Positions 17,701-24,439 of a stretch of DNA of 30,762 nt are shown piece after piece. The number at the start of each line of letters is the position of its first letter. Positions within the stretch are counted from its first letter, which is position 1. Source of the stretch: JAWKTT01 sp041398965 (GTDB lineage Bacteria > Planctomycetota > Planctomycetia > Planctomycetales > Planctomycetaceae); assembly GCA_041398965.1 (NCBI GenBank), contig JAWKTT010000048.1, forward strand, positions 1-30,762, written 5' to 3'. The notes under the pieces are model-generated. The model saw only the letters and a program-made list of their open reading frames with translations, searched no databases and had not been told where the DNA came from. A program made the position numbers and the translations under genes.

Positions 17701-18216
17701 ACGTGCATCGGCCAGCGAGTTTTGTGGGGGGGAATTGTTTGACGGAATGATGAACGGCGTCTCTTGTTGGTCGGCAACTCGTGGTTCGATCAGAGAAGTG
17801 GTCGAGTTGCGATTCAAGTCGGCTGCCGCACCTCGCTCGGCAAAATAGGGAGTCGGCTCCGACTGACCTGAAGCCGGGAAAGGAACCGCCGTGGTCGGTT
17901 CGTCACCCTGCATCGGGATGGTGCGAGTGTTGGAGGTTGCGAGGAGCCCCTGAGGACTGGTCGGCGAAGCTGTCGTGTCGCTCGGATCAAGCGGGTCGAA
18001 CTGTTCTGACTGCAGAGCCTGTTGTTCGGCGAGGTTTTTCTGTGCCTGCATGACGACGAAAACGCCACCACCGATCACACCTGCCAACGCGGCTGCTTTT
18101 AAAAGGGAACTCTGCATCTGACGGATTCCTTTCCGAACCTGGGTGCCCACATCTTCCGGGATGTCATCCAGCGGGATCAGACGAACTCTGCTCGCCTGTT
18201 TCTGACGCCAGCCCAC
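14698..18216 (-). CDS. Membrane-anchored proline-rich DUF11-repeat protein
   Basis: A 1172-residue protein. Residues 1-36 are charged, residues about 37-57 form one transmembrane helix (LLKAAALAGVIGGGVFVVMQ). Residues about 60-710 are a Pro/Ser/Thr-rich linker with many FPDL, PTP and FPEP segments and five spaced copies of an Arg-rich motif such as RTRGPA. The C-terminal 459 residues (714-1172) hold four DUF11-type beta-sandwich units, recognised by LVYNIHVRNVGRSAAHQVIV and VAVRLTIANQGTGQASNV. Such units occur in cell-surface and cell-wall proteins. The GTG at 18216 is preceded by GGGAGC almost without spacing; an ATG at 18117 (residue 34) has AAAGGA at good distance and may be the true start, which would put the helix at the N-terminus. 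Confidence 0.85.
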   Translation of the reverse strand: MGWRQKQASRVRLIPLDDIPEDVGTQVRKGIRQMQSSLLKAAALAGVIGGGVFVVMQAQKNLAEQQALQSEQFDPLDPSDTTASPTSPQGLLATSNTRTIPMQGDEPTTAVPFPASGQSEPTPYFAERGAAADLNRNSTTSLIEPRVADQQETPFIIPSNNSPPQNSLADARDRAMALADGRTRGAATYSNETSSLFGDAPSNDRTLPNNIASETRRQPVGNDIRLMSGTTPAPETGLAEDGLHRFPSRLNAPTLLPAPSTDRGAMASLDFPDLNPPSADDGRTRPADTDLGFPPLETPEPATLPERTADTSPLFLDSPGTATPSNRMRERGPATVPDSGTGTTVPSDSGAPSIDLFGPPPESPLPDSFDPQPGRSPTPAGQNEFPSLDPQPGVPVAPSTRERTRLHATPSEGSSSLPDDPFMPLPATNGPPANTQFDESGFPDLGPSPTPSTIPTPAARPAGNDSFFPEPIDSPTPAFDGAPIASPTPSDRARTRGPASGSSGMTIPPAPLEPTPVEPLEEPAGRGFLPDFPDPVRTNPSLDAPVFESLPENLPPVEPTPTRIRSRGPAATPRTEEFPSPAEPPPAFPEIAPSGRSSIPDTVGGNPPSGSLFPEPEPVPATPAFPEPSGFPAMPTEPPTRRPAAEPTPSSIPIFPSLEPSTEPVPTTITPRSSIPATPGLDNRSLGELRGNSELFNNNTFTTAAVDGPQQPEVKIEKDAPPRATLNEPLVYNIHVRNVGRSAAHQVIVEDSVPRGATLRGTNPEAVLDPRDNRLIWQLGTMQPGEERTIRVQVVPTQAGEIGSIATVRFEGRVASKTVITAPNLRLTLEGPDELAVGEKATYRFHLTNIGDGEAKEVVLRSLIPKGLHHPVGEVLDYDVGTLAPGQSRDVDLEVVARTAGPFTNSAIVTAGGKEQSKAAADFLVLDSRLAITRNAPARRFVGRDAPITTLVTNQSTNTLKGIVVVEKLAPGVIGVGKTEPEAQVDNINRTITWRIPQLGPQQSINLRYSLNAEKEAYYPCLVIAQDEAGNRAEANATLEVKGFPSLKLAMNQQTNRGGTVNVGEQVAVRLTIANQGTGQASNVAASLIIPPNLRLVHIKTSGNEEVTYSIDEDTNIVTFETIPSLVQAMKREYDIVMVAEHPGQPKLSIALKSNETEGSIREDEPVVILRD

Positions 18217-18221
18217 GCTCC

Positions 18222-18236
18222 CGACACTCAGTGTCG
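18222..18236. promoter_or_regulatory. 15-bp perfect palindrome at the DUF11 gene start
   Basis: CGACACT-C-AGTGTCG lies five bases upstream of the GTG at 18216. In the transcript the stem would lie immediately before the GGGAGC purine stretch, so it could be an operator or could influence ribosome access. This is inference from position only. Confidence 0.35.
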
Positions 18237-18400
18237 AACCGCGTTCACTGACTCAAAACGCTCGATCATCCCGAATAACTGGCTCTTTCTGTACCCCTTC
18301 TCACGACCAACACATCCCTTCGAAGGGAGAAGGGATGCGAGTGTTAGCAGATTCTGCCGGTCACGGAAAGAGGAATCTTGACCGACTCGACCCAACTCCC

Positions 18401-18536
18401 TAGCAGCCCTTCGAAAAACGATCGTGGGGGCCGACTTTCCAATCTGACAAGAGCATCTCGTACGATTTGCTCCGAGACATCCATCGGCACCATGTCAGGC
18501 TGGAAAGCCTGAGCAACGTTTTTCCACAGGCTGCTA
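18401..18536. mobile_element. 136-bp MITE-like element with 20-bp terminal inverted repeats
   Basis: The left end TAGCAGCCCTTCGAAAAACG (18401-18420) and right end CGTTTTTCCACAGGCTGCTA (18517-18536) are inverted repeats matching at 16 of 20 positions. The outermost TA on each side could be a TA target duplication, as made by IS630/mariner-type transposases. An internal TCAGGC/GCCTGA hairpin lies near 18495-18511. It has no coding capacity. A related 59-bp end is present at 14643-14701. Confidence 0.65.
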
Positions 18537-18940
18537 ACCCGGGGGATTGAAGACGCAAAGAGCTTTCACATGGGCATCTCTCCGGTTGGTCGCAGACGTT
18601 TTGCTGAGCGTCGGACGTCCATTCCCCTGACATCTTGTGCGTCTGCAGTTCCCCCGAATGCCGTTCGAGCGAAACTCCGAGCCGATAGACAGGACTTCTG
18701 CACATCCATTGTGAATGCTTGGATGTCGTGGCGGTCTTCACTCTGGCCACGTACGATCAGGCTTTTGATGCCCCGGGCGATGAGTGACCTCCAACTCTCT
18801 TGATGTGATTTATCAGACATCCGGAGTCGACCGAAGTTTCCACAAATCATCGAGACGCACCGACAGGTGGCAACTTGGGGTGATCCAGTTCAAATCAGCC
18901 CTTCAATTCTGTAGTCTCTACCTGACCACATCGCACCTCG

Positions 18941-18968
18941 TAACACTATCGCCCTAACACTTTCGCCA
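18941..18968 (+). promoter_or_regulatory. Tandem 14-bp repeat just upstream of phosphoesterase gene
   Basis: TAACACTATCGCCC is followed directly by TAACACTTTCGCCA (12 of 14 identical), ending six bases before the ATG at 18975. No ribosome-binding site is visible at that start. The position suits an operator or a translation-control site, but this is inference. Confidence 0.4.
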
Positions 18969-18974
18969 TTCATC

Positions 18975-19544
18975 ATGAAACTCGGCATCTTCGCAGACGT
19001 GCATGACCACCTCGATCACTTGAGGACTGCGGTCGAGTTCTTTAATCGCGAACAGTGCGCACACATTCTGTTTGCTGGTGATCTTGTTTCGACGTTTACC
19101 GTCCCCCCACTGCGAAAGTTGCAGGCCCGGTTGACCGGTTGCTTTGGCGACAACGAAGGGAACAAGGTCGGACTCCTTGCCGGGATGAGTCTCGTCGGGA
19201 CCCTTGCAGAAGCCCCTGTTCGGTTTACCTCGGATGACGGTCTCCGGTTCGTGATCGTCCACATGGAACGGCAACTGCGACTGCTCCCCGAGGACGAAGC
19301 GTTCGACGTGGCCATCGTCGGACACACCCACAAGCCACGCGTCTCGGTCGATGATCGGAACCGATTGTTCATCAATCCCGGAGAAACCTCTGGCTGGACT
19401 TTCGGACGTCCCACGGTGGCTCTCTTCAACACCTCGACACGCAGCGTCGAGATCGTCCCGCTCGACGAACCGACCGCGGCCATCGAGACGGCATGGCCAC
19501 TCGCCGCAACAACAGAAGTCGCTCCCCAGGAGTTGCCTTCATGA
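18975..19544 (+). CDS. Calcineurin-like phosphoesterase, YfcE/MJ0936 type
   Basis: A 189-residue metallophosphoesterase. The metal and active-site motifs are all present in order: FADVHDH (Asp8, His10), AGDL (Asp36), GDNEG (Asn60), VIVHME (His96) and GHTHKP (His117, His119), followed by the family-typical INPGE segment. YfcE/MJ0936-type enzymes hydrolyse phosphodiesters with two divalent metals; the natural substrate is often unknown. The stop codon overlaps the next start (ATGA at 19541-19544), so the two products are likely translationally coupled. A tandem 14-bp repeat lies immediately upstream. The last 25 residues go beyond the usual family end and look unstructured. Confidence 0.9.
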   Translation: MKLGIFADVHDHLDHLRTAVEFFNREQCAHILFAGDLVSTFTVPPLRKLQARLTGCFGDNEGNKVGLLAGMSLVGTLAEAPVRFTSDDGLRFVIVHMERQLRLLPEDEAFDVAIVGHTHKPRVSVDDRNRLFINPGETSGWTFGRPTVALFNTSTRSVEIVPLDEPTAAIETAWPLAATTEVAPQELPS

Positions 19545-19987
19545 ACGGGACATCACCTGACCACATCGCCTATTGGACCAGGGTACTTGCCATCACACTG
19601 CGTATCGGAGGAACCGTCGAATTGCTTGCCCTCTTCTCGATCTTCCTCCCACGTGACTGGTTAGAACAGGCTCACGCAGCGCTCGGCATGGGGGAAATGC
19701 CCTCCAGTGTTGTCATCGACTTCCTGATTCGACAGTCATCTCTGTTCTACACAATGCACGGCGTGCTCCTGTGGTATCTCGCCAGCGATCCTGTGCGATT
19801 TCGACCGATTGTCGTGCTGATGGGTTGGACCTTCCTCCTCTTCGGACCCGCGTTTTTTGTGATCGATCTCGTTGTTGGCACCCCTCTCTGGTGGGCGATT
19901 GCTGACCCCGCCGCCTGTGCGATCTTCGGCATCAGCATCCTTGCGAGCAACCACGTTCTCGGACCGATCCCTCGGGAGCAACAATAG
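19541..19987 (+). CDS. Uncharacterised four-helix membrane protein
   Basis: A 148-residue protein starting at the ATG at 19541, with AGGAG nine bases upstream, although an in-frame ATG 16 codons earlier lies inside the phosphoesterase gene. Four hydrophobic segments are visible: around GGTVELLALFSIFLP, SLFYTMHGVLLWYLA, VVLMGWTFLLFGPAFFVIDL and IADPAACAIFGISILAS. No catalytic motif or named family is recognised. The ATGA overlap with the phosphoesterase suggests linked expression and possibly a shared process. Confidence 0.8.
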   Translation: MNGTSPDHIAYWTRVLAITLRIGGTVELLALFSIFLPRDWLEQAHAALGMGEMPSSVVIDFLIRQSSLFYTMHGVLLWYLASDPVRFRPIVVLMGWTFLLFGPAFFVIDLVVGTPLWWAIADPAACAIFGISILASNHVLGPIPREQQ

Positions 19988-20118
19988 TCAACGAACCTAA
20001 TCACATCGACAGATAAACGGACGATTTCAACGGGTATCGTCTCGATGCTTCCATCAAGCGTCGAGCGAAACGGGCGATTGTCCTTGCGGATTCCTCTCAA
20101 TTAATGAACGGGACACCT

Positions 20119-22017
20119 ATGCACTATCTTAAACTCGCGATTGTCGCACTGTTGTTGATTGCCTCGCAGGCTCGGGCAGCGGAGCAGCCGAATTTCGTGG
20201 TCTTTCTGGCGGACGACTTGGGATGGGGAGACCTCGCCTGTTACGGGAATCCGCGTATCCAGACTCCCAACCTCGACCGCTTCGCCAAGGAAGGGGTGCG
20301 GTTTACGCAAGCTTATTCGGCTTGTGGGGTTTGTTCTCCGAGCCGGTCGTCAATTCTGACCGGTCGGACGCCGTATCGAAATGGGGTATGGCGGTGGCTG
20401 CCTGAAGGAAACGTCGCCCACTTACGAACGAGCGAGATTACGATCCCCGAGCTAGTGAAGGAAAAAGGTTACGAAACGATGCACTGTGGCAAGTGGCATC
20501 TGAACGGTCACTTTAATAGTCCGCTTCAGCCACAGCCCAACGATCACGGTTATGACTGGTGGTTCGCGACGCAAAACAATGCGTCTCCATCACACAAGAA
20601 CCCCAAAAACTTTGTGCGTAATGGCAAAGCGGTCGGCCCGCTCGAAGGCTACTCTGCTCCCATCGTCGCCGATGAAGCGATTAACTGGTTAACGAACGAA
20701 CGAGATCCGAAGAAGCCATTTTTCATCACGGTCTGGACGCACGAACCGCATCTCCCCATCGAGTCGGACCCGGAGTTTATGAAGCTGTATGCCGACCTGG
20801 ACGACGCCGATCTCCGTCAACATCATGGAAACGTCACGCAACTGGATCACGCGTTTGGTAAACTGATGCGGGCGCTTGATGAACAAGGCCTGCGGGAGAA
20901 CACGTTCGTCATCTTTACGAGTGACAACGGCCCGGAAGGGAACGGGACGAGTGGTCGCACAAGAGGCTCAACGGGGGGACTCCGGGGCCGCAAGCGAGAC
21001 GACCACGAAGGGGGCATCCGAGTTCCGGCTATCGTCCGCTGGCCCGGTCACATCGAACCGGGGACCGAGAGCAAAACCCCCATCATCGGGTCAGACATCT
21101 TCTCGACTGTGCTCGGCATTCTGGAGATTCCACTTCCCGGCGACCGCACGATCGACGGCGTCAACATGACCCCCGCCTTCACCGGTCAACCGCTCGTTCG
21201 ACCAGTTCCGCTGTTCTGGCGAACGCACATCGCCCCGCCGAACAGTCATGCGGCCATGCGCATCGGAGATTGGAAAATCGTCGTCAGTGCCGATCTCGAA
21301 AAGTTTCAGTTGTACGAGATTGAGAAAGACTGGAAAGAAGAGCACGACCTCGCAGTGGAAATGCCGGAAAAATTGGCCGAAATGAAGAAGAAATTCTTCG
21401 AGGTTTGGAAAGGGATCGAAGCCGAAGGACCGAAGGAGTGGTGGGAAGGGGACTCCGACGCGAAGCAGCGGAAGCCCAAAGCCAAGAAGCCGGCGGAAAA
21501 GCTGAACGCGGGCCAAGACGAGACCGGCGACTGGGACGTCGTTCGCGGCGGAAAGGTCTCAAAGAGCGAATTTGGCTACCTCCTGAATGCAGATGCCGGA
21601 GAGGCGTTCGCTCTGAAGAAGTTGGCCCAGCCGATCGAGAAACAGGGGACATTTGTGCTGAAATATCGAGCCGCGAATGACTCGACGACGCAGAACGCCT
21701 GCTTCTGTTTCGGTTCATCGGTCGACAATGATGACCTCATCAAAGCGGGCACGATGATCGGGCTCAAGCGTCACGGCCTGTTTGAAGGAAGCTGGGCCAA
21801 CGTTCAGGATGGCTCTGGAAAAACCGCTTCCTTCGCCCCCCGCGATACCTTTGAGGCGAAAGTCGCCATCAACATCGAGAAAGGGACAGCCACCCTCACC
21901 ATAGGCGACACCAGCATCGAACACCTCCTCCCCAAAGACCTAACCAGCATCACCCACTTCGGCATCTACGCCAAACGAACCGAGTCCGAGTTCACAATGC
22001 CGGTCGAAGTCAAATAA
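20119..22017 (+). CDS. Exported formylglycine-dependent sulfatase with C-terminal beta-sandwich extension
   Basis: A 632-residue secreted sulfatase. The ATG at 20119 follows GGGACACCT and begins a signal peptide (ending ARA); an ATG five codons earlier has no ribosome-binding site. Motifs: FLADDLGWGD (metal-binding Asp pair, about 31-38), CSPSRSSILTGR with Cys72 as the residue converted to formylglycine, CGKWHLNG, and TSDNGPEG. The sulfatase fold ends near residue 450. A Lys-rich hinge (KQRKPKAKKPAEK) leads to about 160 extra residues that look like a concanavalin-like or DUF1080-like beta-sandwich (FVLKYRAANDSTTQNACFCF, ending THFGIYAKR). Planctomycetes carry many sulfatases for algal or mucin polysaccharides; the substrate is not predictable here. 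Confidence 0.92.
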   Translation: MHYLKLAIVALLLIASQARAAEQPNFVVFLADDLGWGDLACYGNPRIQTPNLDRFAKEGVRFTQAYSACGVCSPSRSSILTGRTPYRNGVWRWLPEGNVAHLRTSEITIPELVKEKGYETMHCGKWHLNGHFNSPLQPQPNDHGYDWWFATQNNASPSHKNPKNFVRNGKAVGPLEGYSAPIVADEAINWLTNERDPKKPFFITVWTHEPHLPIESDPEFMKLYADLDDADLRQHHGNVTQLDHAFGKLMRALDEQGLRENTFVIFTSDNGPEGNGTSGRTRGSTGGLRGRKRDDHEGGIRVPAIVRWPGHIEPGTESKTPIIGSDIFSTVLGILEIPLPGDRTIDGVNMTPAFTGQPLVRPVPLFWRTHIAPPNSHAAMRIGDWKIVVSADLEKFQLYEIEKDWKEEHDLAVEMPEKLAEMKKKFFEVWKGIEAEGPKEWWEGDSDAKQRKPKAKKPAEKLNAGQDETGDWDVVRGGKVSKSEFGYLLNADAGEAFALKKLAQPIEKQGTFVLKYRAANDSTTQNACFCFGSSVDNDDLIKAGTMIGLKRHGLFEGSWANVQDGSGKTASFAPRDTFEAKVAINIEKGTATLTIGDTSIEHLLPKDLTSITHFGIYAKRTESEFTMPVEVK

Positions 22018-22218
22018 CGCAACGGCCTAACAGGGGTGAGCCCTCGCCCGATATGTGATTGCTTAACCCGGATTATTCATGAGGCTGCTGTTTTTTGGGT
22101 GTTGTTGTTGATTGTTCTGGGTGTGGTGTTTTTGGGTGGGTGGGTGCGGAGGGGCCCCTTCCCTGGGTGATGATGGATTGGCGGACGGGTTCTGGGTGGC
22201 GACGACGGAGCAGGGGTG

Positions 22219-24054
22219 TCAACAGCGTTGGACGGTTTGCAGCACCACGCGCCAGGTCGGCAGGCCGGGCCAGGCGGAGCTCAGGCGGATCAACACCCGT
22301 CGGCAACTGACGAGCACTTCCGCGGCGACCTTGATCAGTCGCAAGCGCCACGTGGCCGGTTGAGCGTGGCGGAGTTCCGCGCCGGTGGCGGGGCCGGGAC
22401 GCTCGGCATCGGGGAGGGGAGCACGGCGACGATCCTGCGGCGGAACCTCGGGCAGTGTGCGTCGCAGGCGGATCAGCAGGTTGAGCGCAGTGGCGTGCAT
22501 CATGAATCGAAACAGGTTTGCCATGAAGCGATGATCGCTCAGTCGTTCTCCACACAGGTCGATCTTCAACTCCTTGTTGCGGTTCTCGCTTTCGCCACGC
22601 TGGACATACTCATCGTAGATGCCTTGAGGCAGGATCATCGCTCCGGGACGGTTCGTCACGACGGCCCGTCGGTTGGTGCCGACCGCATGACATTCCGCCT
22701 TGATCACGACTGATCGGGGACGATCCCAGGTCTGAGCCTGATCGGTCAGGGCCGTGAACAGTCGTTGCTTCTGGTCGGTTCGCCCGTATTCGGTGACAGC
22801 GGTCTCCAGAAGGTCTTCGCTCTCCCGTTTGAGACGGGAATTCATGCCAATTCCGAAGGTGTACCACACTCTCAGCCGTTCGCAGACTTCGTACATCGCG
22901 GGGACTCCGAAGCCGCTGTCGGCGCGGACTTCGATGTCGACATCCGGACAGCGCTGACGCATCTTCGTCACGACAAACTCCAAGTCTTCATCGGCCGCCA
23001 GTGACGCATGCGCGGTTCCATGCCTGAGCGAGACCATCACCACCAGTCCCGTCTCGGCGTTGGTGATGATGAGCGGGAAGTACTGGTTCTGCTCGTAGTA
23101 ACCGTGAAACAACGTCAGCTGTTGCTGGCCGTGGGCCGGGTCATCGAAGCCATCCAGATCGAGCACCAGCCGCGAGGGTGGCGTGTCGAAGGAATCGAGG
23201 AACTGATCCACCATCAACTCCCGCAAACGAAACAGCGCGGGGATGCTGACCCCGTTCTCGAACCGCGAGAGCGTCGGCTGCGATGCGGTTTCCGCCCCCG
23301 CTTCGGGTAGGCGATCACACACCAGCTGAAAGACCGGATCGTACCGCAACGTGTCGTGGTCGTTCTGATCTTCGTAACCAGCGATGATGCCATAGATGGT
23401 GTGTGCGTCTCGATTGTCGGTGGAATCTTTGGGCGACACAGGATGGACCACGGATGACGCGAATTTGGCGGATGTTCGCGGATTTCGAGAAGGGAAGAGG
23501 GCGACTCAGAGACTTCCAACTCACGACGACGCGGCTCCGGCTCAATCAGGGAGCCACGGATGAAGACAGATAAAGGACGGATGCACACGGATTTGAAAAG
23601 GGGGGCGGCTGGTCGTAAGCCGAATCCGTCCTTTCATCCTTCTCCATCCGTCGTCATCCGTGGTTCCCCTTTTTCCTTTGAGCTGCCGTCTCTCCGTTGC
23701 CCATTCGTCCAGAGTTCCCGTCGATCGTCCTCGATCGGCGAATATCCGCCGAATCTGCGTCGTCCGCGGTCCATCCGGTCAACGTTCCGGCCTCGACAGC
23801 TGTCACCGACAATTCCCATGCAGACACCCATAGATGCGCTGACGAACCATCGACAGCAATGAGTGAGTCGGCTCCCGCCGCCACTCCTCGATGACCGCGG
23901 CAAACTGCTCCGTAAGACCCAGCCGTTCATCCAGTTCGCGGACCAGCAGCAACCCGGCATCACTCGACAACCTGCCTCCAGAATTTTCCACAACCAGACG
24001 CTTTTGAGGATGAAACTCCAGACATTCCGACCACACACCCTGTAAACTCATCAC
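22219..24054 (-). pseudogene. IS1380 transposase, split by insertion
   Basis: The N-terminal part (24054 to 23828) contains GRLSSDAGLLLVRELDERLG and ends HSLLSMVRQRIYG, then runs into the insertion and stops at 23803. The C-terminal part (23398 to 22219) resumes with IIAGYEDQNDHDTLRYDPVF and includes LASQPTLSRFENG-like (ASQPTLSRFENG), LDLDGFDD, EVRADSGFG and ESENRNKELK, which supply the DDE acidic triad of the family. Removing the insertion plus one target copy (438 bp, 146 codons) joins the halves in frame as RQRIYG-IIAGYEDQND, giving about 460 residues, the usual length. As it stands no full-length transposase can be made. Confidence 0.9.
23399..23827. mobile_element. 429-bp palindromic non-autonomous element inside the transposase
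   Basis: Direct repeats of CCATAGATG flank it at 23390-23398 and 23828-23836, a 9-bp target duplication. The two ends are imperfect inverted repeats (18 of 24 positions), beginning GTGTGTGC on the left and GTGTCTGC on the right read inward, both reaching ATTGTCGGTG. Further inward the arms again pair: GGATGGACC(A/G)CGGA and GGCGGAT(A/G)TTCGC on both sides, then CCACGGATGA and AAGGACGGAT near the centre at about 23605. The ATCCGTGG-type words are common in intergenic repeats of many bacteria. No protein is encoded. Confidence 0.85.
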
Positions 24055-24152
24055 GGCCTCCGTGCTTGCGGGAAAGTTGTCGACTCACAAACTCTTAAAC
24101 GCAACACCAGGCCATTTCTCGACACCCCCCATGAATAATCCGGGCTAACGGA

Positions 24153-24264
24153 GCATTCCTCGGATTGTGATCCTCACCAACTTGTGATCTTTGATACCAG
24201 CCTCTCCCCCTCCCCCGTTAGTACGATGATTGAAGTCGGAGTGCTGGCGACGGGGGAGAAGGAG
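24153..24264. repeat. Dispersed repeat: 17-bp iterons plus hairpin, copy 2
   Basis: It begins GCATTCCTCGGA nine bases after the IS1380 right end and has two TTGTGATC iterons (24165, 24182; 17-bp period) where copy 1 has three. The hairpin arms are CTCCCCCTCCCCCGT (24204-24218) and ACGGGGGAGAAGGAG (24250-24264), 13 of 15 paired. The remaining spacer to 24439 shows nothing else. It lies 3' of the cardiolipin synthase gene. Confidence 0.75.
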
Positions 24265-24439
24265 TCTCTCATGGGAGGCCCTCTCCGATCGGGCAATTGC
24301 CACGCACCGAACAAACTCCGACCGCAGAACTCAACAGCGACCGACCGAAGGTTCATCCGCTCCACAAGGTGATAAACGACAGTCTCGCTGACATCAAACG
24401 ATCGAAACGACAGTTGTCGTCAGACATCACTGAGGAGCC

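Larger units (their letters stand above)
18217..18974. other. Noncoding spacer of about 760 bp
   Basis: No convincing gene. It contains a 15-bp palindrome next to the DUF11 start (18222-18236), the MITE-like element at 18401-18536, and a 14-bp tandem repeat next to the phosphoesterase start (18941-18968). The section 18540-18900 has overlapping short frames on both strands with no recognisable protein. Confidence 0.5.
22067..24144. mobile_element. IS1380-family insertion sequence, interrupted
   Basis: The element is bounded by perfect 15-bp inverted repeats, CCCGGATTATTCATG (22067-22081) and CATGAATAATCCGGG (24130-24144), the IS1380-type end. Flanks are TTAA on the left and CTAA on the right, a 4-bp target duplication with one mismatch. 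It carries one minus-strand transposase gene, now split by a 429-bp insertion. Without that insertion and its extra target copy the element would be about 1.64 kb, normal for the family. It lies between the sulfatase gene and a dispersed repeat. Confidence 0.9.

Noticed and set aside
23399..23827. Normal family-specific loop within the transposase rather than an insertion
   Set aside because: The segment contains stop codons in the transposase frame, is flanked by a 9-bp direct repeat, and its removal restores a continuous IS1380 transposase.
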